From assembly GCA_003240755.1 (NCBI GenBank), contig QFNF01000011.1, positions 40,879 through 104,878 on the forward strand: a stretch of 64,000 nt of DNA, read 5' to 3'. Of this stretch, positions 44,564 through 54,441 are shown in pieces. Position 1 is the stretch's first letter. Every line of letters begins with the position of its first letter. The stretch comes from Sphingomonas hengshuiensis (GTDB lineage: Bacteria > Pseudomonadota > Alphaproteobacteria > Sphingomonadales > Sphingomonadaceae). The notes beneath the pieces were generated by a model. That model was given only the letters and a program-made list of their open reading frames with translations. It did no database searches and was not told the DNA's origin. Made by a program: the position numbers and the translations under genes.

Positions 44564-45247
44564 TCAGCGCCCCGAACCGAGCAGCAATGCGGTCAGCACC
44601 GGGTCTCCGGTGCGGCGCGGGTCGGCACGGATCGCGGCCTCTTCGCGTCCGATCGCGCGGAAGATCGCGTTTCCGGCCTGATCGGCGGCGCTGCGGGCGA
44701 TCGCGCCATAGTCGATGCCGGTCCGGGCGCTGACGATCGCCGACACTATCTCGGTCGCGTCCGAGCGCAGGCCGTTGGAGAATTCGGGGAACATCGCATC
44801 GATCACCGCCCCGCGCGCCGACCGGGCGAGCAGGTCGGTGGCGGCGGTGGGGCCGCCGCGCAGTACCGCGAGGGCATCGCCGAACGTCAGCCCGCGGATC
44901 GAATCGAGCACGACTGGCGTCGCGCGATCGGCGGCATCGACCGCGATGTCGTTCAGCGCCATCGCGATCCGCCCGCGCACCGCATTGGTGCGCAGCACGG
45001 CGGCCAGCACGTCGTTCTGCCCCCCGGTTTCGGGCAGCGTCAGCCGGGTCAACTGGTCGTCGTAAAACCCGCCGGGTCGGATCAGCCGTTCGAACGCACG
45101 CTGGCTGGACAGGGTCAGCAACCGGCGTACGCCTTCGTCGACGCCATAGCTGCCGAGCGGGGTCGCACAGCCGCCGAGCAGGGCGACCGGAACGAACAGG
45201 GCGGTGGCACCGAGGATATGGCGGCGGGTCAACGGGGCTTCGATCAT
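44564..45247 (-). CDS. DUF4197 family lipoprotein
   Basis: This 227-aa protein carries a Tat-like/lipoprotein signal (TRRHILGATALFVPVALLGGC), with the lipobox LLGGC placing the mature Cys at residue 27. The body is helical with alternating Leu/Asp/Arg and matches the DUF4197 family of periplasmic proteins of unknown role. It is transcribed divergently from the dnaJ-like gene. No function can be stated from the sequence. Confidence 0.85.
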   Translation of the reverse strand: MIEAPLTRRHILGATALFVPVALLGGCATPLGSYGVDEGVRRLLTLSSQRAFERLIRPGGFYDDQLTRLTLPETGGQNDVLAAVLRTNAVRGRIAMALNDIAVDAADRATPVVLDSIRGLTFGDALAVLRGGPTAATDLLARSARGAVIDAMFPEFSNGLRSDATEIVSAIVSARTGIDYGAIARSAADQAGNAIFRAIGREEAAIRADPRRTGDPVLTALLLGSGR

Positions 45248-45404
45248 GACGGGCGTCTCCCAATAGCGATTGCGCAGCCAACGCCGGCGATGGTTTCCGG
45301 TGCCGTCCGCCGCGTGAACCGCCGTTGAACCGGCGATCGTTTTGGGGCCGTTTCGTGAGGACGGGGCATTGCCGAGCAGCGCTTCGCGCCCTAGCTACCG
45401 GACC

Positions 45405-46355
45405 ATGGCTGATCCCTATGCAACCCTGGGCGTCGCGCGCGGCGCCACCGAAGCGGACATCAAGAAGGCGTATCGCAAGCTCGCCAAGGAACTGCACCCC
45501 GACCGGAACAAGGACAACAAGGCCGCATCGGACCGGTTCTCGAAGGTCACGCAGGCGTACGACCTGCTGACCGACAAGGACAAGCGCGCCCGGTTCGACC
45601 GGGGCGAGATCGATGGCGACGGCAATCCGGCGTCGCCGTTCGGGTTCGGCACCGGCGGCGGGAGCGGCGGCTTCCGCCCCGGTGCCGGCGGACGCGGCGG
45701 GTTCGACATGGGCGCCGAGGGGCAGGGCGGCGATTTCTCCGACATCTTCGAAGGCCTGTTCGGCGGACGCGGTGGTGCAGGCACCGGCGCCGGGGGCGGT
45801 TTCGCCAGCGGATTCGGCCGGCGCGCCCAGCCAAAGGGCGGCAACGTCGCCTATCGGTTGAAGGTGCCGTTCGAAGATGCGGCGACGCTCAGTCCCCAGC
45901 GGATCACCCTGGCCGACGGCAAGACGATCGACCTGAAACTCCCCGCCGGCGTCGACACCGGCACGCAGATGCGGCTGTCGGGCAAGGGCGATCCGGGGCC
46001 GGGCGGTGCGGGCGACGCGATCGTGACGGTCGAGGTGCAGCCGCACCGTTTCTATACCCGCGACGGCGACGATGTGCGCATCGACCTGCCGATCAATCTC
46101 GCCGAAGCGGTGCTGGGCGCGAAGGTGCGCGTACCCACGGTCGAGGGGGCGGTGATGCTGAGCGTGCCCAGGGGATCGACGTCGGGCAAGACGTTGCGTC
46201 TGAAGGCGCGTGGATTCCACCGCAAGGACGGGACGCGCGGCGACCAGCTCGTCACGCTGGTGATCGACATTCCCGCCGACGACGCGGCACTCACAGCCTT
46301 TGTCGAGGGCTGGGACGGGCGCGATACCGACCCGCGGGCACGGCTGGGCGTTTGA
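45405..46355 (+). CDS. J-domain co-chaperone, CbpA/type II DnaJ
   Basis: This 316-aa protein has an N-terminal J domain (MADPYATLGVARGATEADIKK..., HPD in LHPDRNKDN) and a long Gly/Phe-rich linker (about residues 80-145). Two C-terminal substrate-binding barrels follow (PAGVDTGTQMRLSGKGDPG is typical). The CxxCxGxG zinc finger of true DnaJ is absent, so it is CbpA-like. It would stimulate DnaK. It heads a plus-strand run with brkB, fabI, a GNAT gene and aroC. Confidence 0.92.
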   Translation: MADPYATLGVARGATEADIKKAYRKLAKELHPDRNKDNKAASDRFSKVTQAYDLLTDKDKRARFDRGEIDGDGNPASPFGFGTGGGSGGFRPGAGGRGGFDMGAEGQGGDFSDIFEGLFGGRGGAGTGAGGGFASGFGRRAQPKGGNVAYRLKVPFEDAATLSPQRITLADGKTIDLKLPAGVDTGTQMRLSGKGDPGPGGAGDAIVTVEVQPHRFYTRDGDDVRIDLPINLAEAVLGAKVRVPTVEGAVMLSVPRGSTSGKTLRLKARGFHRKDGTRGDQLVTLVIDIPADDAALTAFVEGWDGRDTDPRARLGV

Positions 46356-46389
46356 GCCGGCCGCACAGCCAGCCGGCGGGCCAAGCTGC

Positions 46390-47327
46390 ATGACCGAGCC
46401 ATATTCCGAAAGCCCGGAGGCACGGCACCGGCAGGGGCGTCCGGCCCTGTCGCGCCTGCGGCCCTCCGCGCGCGCGATCGAGGTGATGAAGCGCGTCGCG
46501 ATCGGGACGTTCAACGACGGCTTCACCCATGCCGGGAACCTGGCCTATCTGTCGCTGCTGACGCTGTTTCCGTTCTTCATCGTCGCCGCGGCGATCGCGC
46601 GTGCGGTCGGGCGGAGCCAGGACAGCATCCACGCCGTCAGCACCTTCCTGGAAACCGTGCCGGCCGAGGTCGCGACGGTGTTGCAGCAACCGATCCTCGA
46701 CGTGCTGCAGGCGCGGTCGGGGTCGCTGCTGTGGCTGGGCGCGCTGGTCGGGCTGTGGACGACGACCGGGTTCATCGAGACGGTGCGCTCGATCCTGCGG
46801 CAGGCCTATGGCATTCCGTTCTCGCGCCCGTTCTGGGAATATCGGCTGGGGTCGATCGGACTGATCGTCGGATCGGTCCTGATGCTGATGATCGCGTTCA
46901 GCCTGCAGGTGGTGCTGGTGGGCGTCGAACAGCTCATCTACCGCGCGCTGCCGTTCCTCGAACCCTATGCCGGTTATCTGTCGATCGCGAAGCTGTTTCC
47001 CGCACTGGCGCTGTTCGTCGCGCTCTACACGCTGTTCTATTCGCTCGCGCCCAAGAAATACCGCTATTCGAAATGTCCGAAATGGCCGGGCGCGGTCGCG
47101 ACCGCCAGCGTGTGGATCGGCACGACCCAGCTCCTGCCGCTGGCGATCGACATGCTGGGCGGATATGACCGCACCTATGGCAGCCTTGCCGGCGTGATGA
47201 TCGCGCTGTTCTTCTTCTATATCGTCGGGCTGGGCGTGGTGATCGGCGGCGAATTGAACGCGGCGCTGGCGGAGACGCCCGACCCTGCGCTAGAGGGTGC
47301 GGCTACAGACGAAAAAGGGACGGTCGC

Positions 47328-47331
<4 letters not shown>
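46390..47331 (+). CDS. YihY/BrkB family inner-membrane protein
   Basis: This 313-aa integral membrane protein has about six helices. The family pattern starts at [23 protein letters not shown] and continues with [25 protein letters not shown] and [16 protein letters not shown]. The molecular role of the family is unclear; the older RNase BN label is wrong. It follows the dnaJ-like gene by 34 bases, and its stop overlaps the fabI GTG. Confidence 0.9.
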
Positions 47332-48131
<800 letters not shown>

Positions 48132-48134
48132 CCG

Positions 48135-48650
48135 ATGAGCATCATCCGCGCGGCGACCGGTGCCGACGCGCCGGCGGTGGATGGCCTGTTGCGCGCCTGC
48201 TTTCCGCGCGACGGGGAGGCGCGGCTGGTGCAGCAACTGGCGATCGATGGCGACCTGGTGCTGGTACTGGTCGCGGAGGAAGCAGGCGCGGTGGTCGGGA
48301 TGATCGCCGCCAGCCGGATGCACGTCACCGCCGATACGCGCGAAGTGGCGGCGGTAGCCATCGCACCGCTGGCGGTCGATCGGTCGGTGCGGGGAGAAGG
48401 CGTGGGCGAGGCGCTGGTCGCTGCCGCCATCGCGCATCTGCGGGGTGCGGGCGTGGAACTGGCCTTCGTGCTGGGCGATCCGGCCTATTATGGCCGCTTC
48501 GGGTTCGAGGCGGCGACGGCGCGCGGGTTCGACAGCCCCTATGCCAGCGAGAATTTTCTGGGCATCCGCCTGAACGACGGACCGTGCGTCCACACACCCG
48601 GCGCGGCGAGCCATGCCCGCGCCTTTGCGGCGTTGGGGGAAGACGCATGA
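48135..48650 (+). CDS. GNAT family N-acetyltransferase
   Basis: This 171-aa protein has the acetyl-CoA-binding motif A in [25 protein letters not shown] and the [11 protein letters not shown]-terminal pattern of YhbS-like GNAT enzymes. The target is unknown. It sits three bases after fabI and overlaps aroC by ATGA, so it is co-expressed with lipid and aromatic biosynthesis genes. Confidence 0.88.
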   Translation: MSIIRAATGADAPAVDGLLRACFPRDGEARLVQQLAIDGDLVLVLVAEEAGAVVGMIAASRMHVTADTREVAAVAIAPLAVDRSVRGEGVGEALVAAAIAHLRGAGVELAFVLGDPAYYGRFGFEAATARGFDSPYASENFLGIRLNDGPCVHTPGAASHARAFAALGEDA

Positions 48651-49714
48651 GCCACAACAGCTTCGGGCATCTGTTCCGCTTCACGACGTGGGGCGAGAGC
48701 CACGGACCGGCGCTGGGCGCGGTGGTCGACGGGTGTCCGGCGGGGCTTCGGCTGAGCGAGGCGGACATCCAGCCGTTTCTCGACGCGCGGCGACCGGGGA
48801 CCAGCCGGTTTACGACCCAGCGGCGCGAACCGGATGCGGTGCGCATCCTGTCGGGGGTGTTCGACGGGCGCACCACGGGTACGCCGATCAGCCTGATGAT
48901 CGAGAATGTCGACCAGCGTTCCAAGGATTATTCGGACGTCGCCAAGGCCTATCGCCCCGGGCATGCCGACTATGCCTATGACGCGAAATACGGCTTTCGC
49001 GACTATCGCGGCGGCGGGCGGTCCTCGGCGCGCGAAACGGCGGCGCGGGTCGCGGCGGGCGCGGTGGCGCGGCTGGTGATCCCCGAAGTGACGATCACCG
49101 CCTGGGTCGAATCGATCGGCGGCGATGCGATCGATCCGGCGGCGTTCGACCGCGACGCGATCGGCCGCAATCCGTTCTTCTGCCCCGATCCCGCCGCCGC
49201 CGGGCGCTGGGAAGCGCTGGTCGACGGTGCGCGCAAGGCGGGGTCGTCGCTGGGCGCGGTCGTCGCATGCCGGGCAGAGGGCGTTCCGGCGGGCTGGGGC
49301 GCGCCGCTCTATGCCAAGCTGGATGCCGAACTGGCCAGCGCGGCGATGTCGATCAATGCGGTAAAGGGCGTGGAGATCGGCGACGGCTTCGCGGCGGCGG
49401 CACTGTCGGGCGAGGCCAATGCCGACCCGATGCGGCCGGGCGAGGATGGTCCGGTGTTTCTGGCGAACCATGCCGGTGGCATTGCCGGCGGCATCTCGAC
49501 CGGGCAGCCGGTGACGCTCAGGGTAGCGTTCAAGCCCACCAGCTCGATCCTGACCCCGGTTGAGACGATCGGTCCCGACGGACAGGCGACGACGATCGCG
49601 ACCAGGGGGCGACATGATCCCTGTGTCGGCATCCGTGGCGTGCCGGTGGTCGAGGCGATGGTCGCGCTGGTGCTGGCCGACCAGAAGCTGCGGCATCGCG
49701 GGCAGATGGGGTAG
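48647..49714 (+). CDS. aroC: Chorismate synthase AroC
   Basis: This 355-aa protein catalyses the last shikimate-pathway step, from EPSP to chorismate, using reduced FMN. All family signatures are visible: [15 protein letters not shown] at the N-terminus, [22 protein letters not shown] near residues 120-140, and [20 protein letters not shown] later. The length is typical. It ends the dnaJ-like-to-aroC run, and the ATG overlaps the GNAT stop. Confidence 0.97.
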   Translation: MSHNSFGHLFRFTTWGESHGPALGAVVDGCPAGLRLSEADIQPFLDARRPGTSRFTTQRREPDAVRILSGVFDGRTTGTPISLMIENVDQRSKDYSDVAKAYRPGHADYAYDAKYGFRDYRGGGRSSARETAARVAAGAVARLVIPEVTITAWVESIGGDAIDPAAFDRDAIGRNPFFCPDPAAAGRWEALVDGARKAGSSLGAVVACRAEGVPAGWGAPLYAKLDAELASAAMSINAVKGVEIGDGFAAAALSGEANADPMRPGEDGPVFLANHAGGIAGGISTGQPVTLRVAFKPTSSILTPVETIGPDGQATTIATRGRHDPCVGIRGVPVVEAMVALVLADQKLRHRGQMG

Positions 49715-49845
49715 CCTTGCCGGGCGACGCGCGACTGTGGCTTTTCCGGGGCAGCCGGTCGCCGAACCGCCACGCTCCGTCCTCCTTCTGATCCTTCCGC
49801 ACGACCGGGCGAGCGGAACCGATGGACCCATCGTCCCGGCAAGGC
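49714..49845. repeat. Widely spaced perfect inverted repeat
   Basis: GCCTTGCCGGG (49714-49724) and CCCGGCAAGGC (49835-49845) are perfect 11-base inverted repeats bracketing 110 bp directly after aroC. No target-site duplication is evident on the flanks. It could be a small non-autonomous element, or a folded 3-prime RNA segment that also spaces the next gene. Confidence 0.45.
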
Positions 49846-49879
49846 ATTGAAACTCCTGCCTGACGCAAGGAGAATTTCG

Positions 49880-50179
49880 ATGCGCAAGACCATTTTCGCG
49901 AGCCTGCTGATCCTGGGCGGTGCCACCGCCGCCGTGGCGCAGGTGCCGACGCAGCCCACCCAGCCCACGACCACGCAGGGCACGCCGGACCCGATGCGCC
50001 CGACCCAGCCGTCGCCGCAGACGACCGGCCCGACCAATCCGGTGCCGACGCAGCCCAGTGATCCGACGCGTCCGGGTACGCCGTCGACGGACGATGCCAC
50101 GACCGACGATACGACGACCACGCCGACCACCGGCGATCCGTCGACCACCACGCCGCCGGCCCCCGGCACGCCGCGCTGA
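49880..50179 (+). CDS. Small secreted Thr/Pro-rich protein
   Basis: This 99-aa precursor has a clear Sec signal (MRKTIFASLLILGGATAAVAQ, cleavage after VAQ). An 80-residue tail of Pro, Thr, Asp and Gln in loose PTQP and TTTP repeats follows, with no folded domain. AAGGAG stands at a good distance before the ATG. The mature part is acidic and low-complexity, and may be an envelope linker or spacer. The function is unknown. A strong terminator follows. Confidence 0.75.
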   Translation: MRKTIFASLLILGGATAAVAQVPTQPTQPTTTQGTPDPMRPTQPSPQTTGPTNPVPTQPSDPTRPGTPSTDDATTDDTTTTPTTGDPSTTTPPAPGTPR

Positions 50180-50191
50180 TCCGGCGACAGG

Positions 50192-50227
50192 AAAAGGCCC
50201 GCCCGGAGCGATCCGGGCGGGCCTTTT
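50192..50227. terminator. Bidirectional intrinsic terminator
   Basis: A perfect 16-bp inverted repeat (50192-50207 with 50212-50227) has a GCGA tetraloop. One arm starts AAAAGGCCCGCC and the other ends in TTTT. A and T runs on opposite ends make it work on either strand. It sits between the convergent small secreted protein gene and purA. Confidence 0.93.
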
Positions 50228-50280
50228 GCCGTTCGTTCTCCACCGCCGGTCCGGGCGAGTGTCGCGGTTCGAGACGCCGC

Positions 50281-51570
50281 TCAGTCGGCGAAGGGATCGC
50301 GTACCAGGATCGTGTCGTCGCGTTCCGGGCTGGTCGATACCAGTGCCACCGGACACTGGATCAGCTCCTCGATCCGGCGGATATATTTGATCGCCTGCGC
50401 GGGCAGTTCGGCCCAGCTACGCGCGCCGGCCGTCGATTCCGACCAGCCCGGCATGGTTTCGTAGATCGGTTCGACCCCCGCCTGATCGGCGGCATGTGGC
50501 GGGAAATAGTCGAGCGTCTGGTCGCCGAGGCGATAGCCGGTGCAGATCGCCACTTCCTCGAACCCGTCCAGTACGTCGAGCTTGGTCAGCGCGATGCCGG
50601 TCACGCCCGACACCGCCACCGACTGCCGTACCAGCACGCTGTCGAACCAGCCGCAGCGACGCTTGCGGCCGGTCACGGTGCCGAATTCATGGCCGCGCGT
50701 GCCCAGCCGCTCGCCGGTCGCGTTCTCCAGCTCGGTCGGGAAGGGGCCGGAGCCGACGCGGGTCGTATAGGCCTTGGCGATGCCCAGCACGAATCCGACC
50801 GCGCCCGGGCCCATGCCCGATCCGCCCGCAGCGGTGCCGGCGATGGTGTTGGACGAGGTGACGAACGGATAGGTGCCATGGTCGATGTCGAGCAGCACGC
50901 CCTGCGCGCCTTCGAACAGGATGCGCTTGCCGCGCGATCGCGCCTCGGCCAGCACGCGCCACACCGGCTGGGCATAGGGCAGGACGAAATCGGCGATCTC
51001 GCGCAGTTCGGCGATCAGCCGGGCACGATCGATCGGCGGTTCGCCGAAGCCGGCGCGCAGCGCGTCGTGATGCGCGGTCAGGCGGTCGAGCTGCGCTTCG
51101 AGACCGTCGAGATGCGCGAGGTCGCAGACCCGGATCGCGCGCCGGCCGACCTTGTCCTCGTACGCCGGGCCGATGCCGCGGCGGGTGGTGCCGATCTTGC
51201 CGGCGCCGCTGGCATCCTCGCGCAGGCCGTCGAGGTCGCGGTGGAAGGGAAGGATCAGCGTGCAGGTTTCGGCGATCATCAACGTGTCGGGCGTGACCGA
51301 CACGCCCTGTTCGCGCAGCCGCTCCGTTTCCGCCTTGAGCGCCCAGGGGTCGAGGACGACGCCGTTGCCGACCACCGACGGCGTGCCGCGCACGATGCCC
51401 GAGGGAAGCAGCGACAGCTTGTAGGTGGTACCGCCGACGACCAGCGTGTGGCCGGCATTATGGCCGCCCTGGAACCGCACGACCATGTCGGCGCGCTCCG
51501 CCAGCCAGTCGACGATCTTTCCCTTGCCCTCGTCACCCCATTGGGCGCCGATCACCGCTACGTTCGCCAC
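50281..51570 (-). CDS. purA: Adenylosuccinate synthetase PurA
   Basis: This 429-aa enzyme joins IMP and aspartate with GTP in AMP synthesis. It has the N-terminal GTP loop [30 protein letters not shown], and the switch segment [21 protein letters not shown]. The length and start are standard. It is a single gene ending at the shared terminator and divergent from the FAH-family gene. Confidence 0.97.
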   Translation of the reverse strand: MANVAVIGAQWGDEGKGKIVDWLAERADMVVRFQGGHNAGHTLVVGGTTYKLSLLPSGIVRGTPSVVGNGVVLDPWALKAETERLREQGVSVTPDTLMIAETCTLILPFHRDLDGLREDASGAGKIGTTRRGIGPAYEDKVGRRAIRVCDLAHLDGLEAQLDRLTAHHDALRAGFGEPPIDRARLIAELREIADFVLPYAQPVWRVLAEARSRGKRILFEGAQGVLLDIDHGTYPFVTSSNTIAGTAAGGSGMGPGAVGFVLGIAKAYTTRVGSGPFPTELENATGERLGTRGHEFGTVTGRKRRCGWFDSVLVRQSVAVSGVTGIALTKLDVLDGFEEVAICTGYRLGDQTLDYFPPHAADQAGVEPIYETMPGWSESTAGARSWAELPAQAIKYIRRIEELIQCPVALVSTSPERDDTILVRDPFAD

Positions 51571-51726
51571 GTCCTGTTACCCTCATGCATGCCGGTATCG
51601 GCGCTGCCCTAGGCCCGTCACGCGCCCGCGTCCACCTTGGATGCGGGCGAAGCATGGACGGGGCGGCTCGACATTGGGCGCGACGACGCGCAAACGGGGG
51701 CAGGACATAAAAGGAGAGAGTGCCGC

Positions 51727-52728
51727 ATGAAACTCGCCAGCCTCAAAGACGGTCGCGACGGACGCCTGGTCGTCGTGTCGGGCGACCTTGCCTGGTATGC
51801 GGATGCGAGCGCGATCGTGCCGACCCTGCAGGCGGCGCTGGACGATTGGGACCGGGTGGAGGGCGACCTTCGGAACCTTGCCACCGATCTCGACCATGAC
51901 GTCATCCCCAAGGACCGGTTCCACGAGCGCGACGCGGTGTCGCCGCTGCCGCGGGCGTATCAATGGGCCGACGGATCGGCCTATGTGAACCATGTCGCGC
52001 TGGTGCGGCAGGCGCGCGGGGCGGAGATGCCCGAGAGCTTCTGGCACGATCCGCTGATGTATCAGGGCGGGTCGGACGGGTTTCTGGCCCCGCGCGATCC
52101 GATCCCGCTGGCCGATGCGGCATGGGGCTGCGACTTCGAGGCCGAAGTGGTGGTCGTCACCGGCGACGTGGCGGCGGGTGCGTCGCGCGACGAGGCGCTG
52201 GCGGCGGTGCGGCTGGTCGGGCTGACCAACGACGTGTCGCTGCGCGGGCTGATCCCGCAGGAACTGGCCAAGGGGTTCGGGTTCTTCCAGTCCAAGCCGG
52301 CATCGGCCTTTTCCCCCGTCTTCGTCACCCCCGATGCGCTGGGCGACTGGTGGCGCGACGGCAAGCTGCACCGGCGGATGTGCGTCGACCTGAACGGGCA
52401 GCCGTTCGGCCGGGCGCAGGCGGGCGAGGACATGACCTTCGACTTCGGCACGCTGATCGCCCATGCCGCGAGGACGCGGGCGCTGGGCGCGGGCACGATC
52501 ATCGGGTCGGGCACGGTGTCGAACCGCGACGGCGATGGCGGTCCGGGAAGGCCGGTGGCCGAGGGCGGCGTCGGCTATTCGTGCCTGGCGGAAATCCGCA
52601 CGGTGGAGACGATCCGCGGCGGCAAGGCGGAGACGCCGTTCCTGACAAGCGGCGACACGGTCCGCATCTGGGCCGAGGACGACCGCCACCACCCGATCTT
52701 CGGCGTGATCGAGCAGACGGTGGCGTGA
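51727..52728 (+). CDS. Fumarylacetoacetate hydrolase family protein
   Basis: This 333-aa protein has an N-terminal FAH_N-like part and a C-terminal FAH fold. The metal-site stretch is WGCDFEAEVVVVTGD, with GLTNDVSLRGLIPQEL and GAGTIIGSGTVSNRD. Such enzymes cleave C-C bonds in aromatic degradation products (fumarylacetoacetate or acylpyruvates). No other tyrosine-degradation gene is nearby, so the substrate is open. AAGGAG precedes the ATG. The trehalase gene begins two bases after its stop codon. Confidence 0.9.
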   Translation: MKLASLKDGRDGRLVVVSGDLAWYADASAIVPTLQAALDDWDRVEGDLRNLATDLDHDVIPKDRFHERDAVSPLPRAYQWADGSAYVNHVALVRQARGAEMPESFWHDPLMYQGGSDGFLAPRDPIPLADAAWGCDFEAEVVVVTGDVAAGASRDEALAAVRLVGLTNDVSLRGLIPQELAKGFGFFQSKPASAFSPVFVTPDALGDWWRDGKLHRRMCVDLNGQPFGRAQAGEDMTFDFGTLIAHAARTRALGAGTIIGSGTVSNRDGDGGPGRPVAEGGVGYSCLAEIRTVETIRGGKAETPFLTSGDTVRIWAEDDRHHPIFGVIEQTVA

Positions 52729-52729
52729 C

Positions 52730-54292
52730 ATGCAGCGCCGCTATCGCCTGCTGATCCCGTTCCTGCTGGCCGGATGCACGACGTCCGGCCAGACGCCACC
52801 GGTCGCCGTGGGGGCGCCGGCGGCGATGGTGGCGACGCCCGCCGACCGGTTCGGGCCGCTGTTCGAAGCGGTGCAGATGCGGCGCATCTTTCCCGATGGA
52901 AAGACCTTCGTCGATGCGGTGCCCAAGCGGGCGGATGCCGCGATCCTCGCCGATTTCCGGGCGCGCCGCCCCGCCGACGATACGGAACTGCGGGCATTCG
53001 TGCTGGCCAATTTCGACGTGCCGGGGCTGGAGGCGGTGCCGCAGTCCGTCACCGGCCCGCGCCTGCCGATCGCGCGGCACATCGCCGGGCTGTGGCCGCA
53101 CCTGACGCGCGATCCGGTCACGCCGCCTGCGGGATCGAGCGCGCTGGCGGTGGCCGATCGCTATGTCGTGCCGGGCGGGCGGTTTCGCGAACTCTATTAC
53201 TGGGACAGCTATTTCACGATGCTGGGACTGGTCGCCGATCGGCGGCAGGACCTGGTCGAATCGATGGTCGACGATTTCACCGACCTGGTCGAGCGGTACG
53301 GCCATGTGCCCAACGGCACGCGGAGCTATTATCTCAGCCGGTCGCAGCCGCCGTTCCTGTACCTGATGATGGGCCTGTCGCAGACCCGCGATCCGGCGGT
53401 GCTCGGGCGGCGGCTGGCGGCGCTCAAGCGCGAGCATGCCTATTTCACGTCGCCGGAGCGGTCGGTGACGCTGCCCGACGGGGCGGTGCTGCAGCATTAT
53501 TGGGACGCCCGGACGACGCCGCGCGACGAATCGTGGCGCGAGGATGTCGAGACGGCCCGGACGAGCGGCCGGCCGGCGGCGCAGGTCTATCGCGACCTGC
53601 GCGCCGGGGCGGAAAGCGGCTGGGACTATTCGTCGCGCTGGCTGGCCGATGGCAGGACGCTGGCGACGATCGATACCACCAACGTCCTGCCCGCCGATCT
53701 CAACAGCCTGCTATGGGGGATGGAGCGGGCGATCGCCGATGGCGCGACGACGCTGGGCGATACCGCGACCGCCCGCGACTTTGCCGGGCGTGCGGCAAGG
53801 CGCGGAGCGGCGATCGAGCGCTGGCTGTGGAGCGAGGGCGAGGGGCGCTATGGTGATTACGATGTCCGGCGTGCGCGGCTGCGTGGCGGCGTGACCGCGG
53901 CCACCGCCTATCCGCTGTTCGTCGGACTGGCCACGGGACCGCGGGCGGCGCGGGTCGCGGCGACGATCGAGGCGCAACTGCTGGCGCCGGGCGGGCTGCG
54001 GTCGACGACGGTCGAAACCGGGCAGCAATGGGACCGGCCCAATGGCTGGGCGCCGCTGCAATGGATCGCCGTCGCCGGCCTCGACCGGACCGGCCACCGC
54101 CGGCTGGCCGACGCGATCGCCGAACGGTTCCTGGCGAGCGTCGAGCGCGAATATGCCGCATCGGGCAAGCTGGTCGAGAAATACGACGTCGAGGAAGTGA
54201 AGCCGGGCGGTGGCGGCGAGTATCCGTTGCAGGACGGATTCGGGTGGACCAACGGCGTCACGCGCGCGCTGATGGTGCGGCGCGGGCGGTAG
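52730..54292 (+). CDS. treA: Alpha,alpha-trehalase (GH37), lipoprotein signal
   Basis: This 520-aa protein hydrolyses trehalose to two glucose units. Both trehalase signatures are present: PGGRFRELYYWDSYF and QWDRPNGWAPLQW. The glycine-rich GGGGEYPLQDGFGWTNG stretch near the end is also typical. The N-terminus RLLIPFLLAGCTTSG has a lipobox (LAGC), so the enzyme is probably anchored in the periplasm. It starts right after the FAH gene and may share its mRNA. A GH15 enzyme 6 kb away may act on related glucans. Confidence 0.94.
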   Translation: MQRRYRLLIPFLLAGCTTSGQTPPVAVGAPAAMVATPADRFGPLFEAVQMRRIFPDGKTFVDAVPKRADAAILADFRARRPADDTELRAFVLANFDVPGLEAVPQSVTGPRLPIARHIAGLWPHLTRDPVTPPAGSSALAVADRYVVPGGRFRELYYWDSYFTMLGLVADRRQDLVESMVDDFTDLVERYGHVPNGTRSYYLSRSQPPFLYLMMGLSQTRDPAVLGRRLAALKREHAYFTSPERSVTLPDGAVLQHYWDARTTPRDESWREDVETARTSGRPAAQVYRDLRAGAESGWDYSSRWLADGRTLATIDTTNVLPADLNSLLWGMERAIADGATTLGDTATARDFAGRAARRGAAIERWLWSEGEGRYGDYDVRRARLRGGVTAATAYPLFVGLATGPRAARVAATIEAQLLAPGGLRSTTVETGQQWDRPNGWAPLQWIAVAGLDRTGHRRLADAIAERFLASVEREYAASGKLVEKYDVEEVKPGGGGEYPLQDGFGWTNGVTRALMVRRGR

Positions 54293-54301
54293 GCCGAGCG
54301 C

Positions 54302-54440
54302 CAAAGTTCACAAAGTTCACACTCGTGCGCAGTTTGTCGGGTTGCGTCACGGTGCCTGTGCCGGACGCGTCGACGGTACGGGCTTACGGGGTCAAAAAGC
54401 GTCGGCGAGCGTGGCAGCGCGGTGGCGTGTAGGAAAGCGC
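54302..54440. repeat. Intergenic repeat element, copy 2
   Basis: It starts CAAAGTTCACAAAGTTCAC followed by ACTCG (54302-54325) and ends TGTAGGAAAGCGC (54428-54440). These termini match copy 1 near 25.85 kb with a single mismatch in the first block. Again the element fills the gap between two convergent genes (trehalase and Hsp70-like), ending one base before the latter's stop codon. The inner 100 bp are not alike. Confidence 0.65.
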
Positions 54441-54441
54441 C

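Noticed and set aside
43044-46526. A single 1160-codon frame suggesting a giant fusion monooxygenase
   Set aside because: Only the last 491 codons resemble a flavoprotein; the upstream part is antisense to the DUF4197 and dnaJ-like region and reads as noise.
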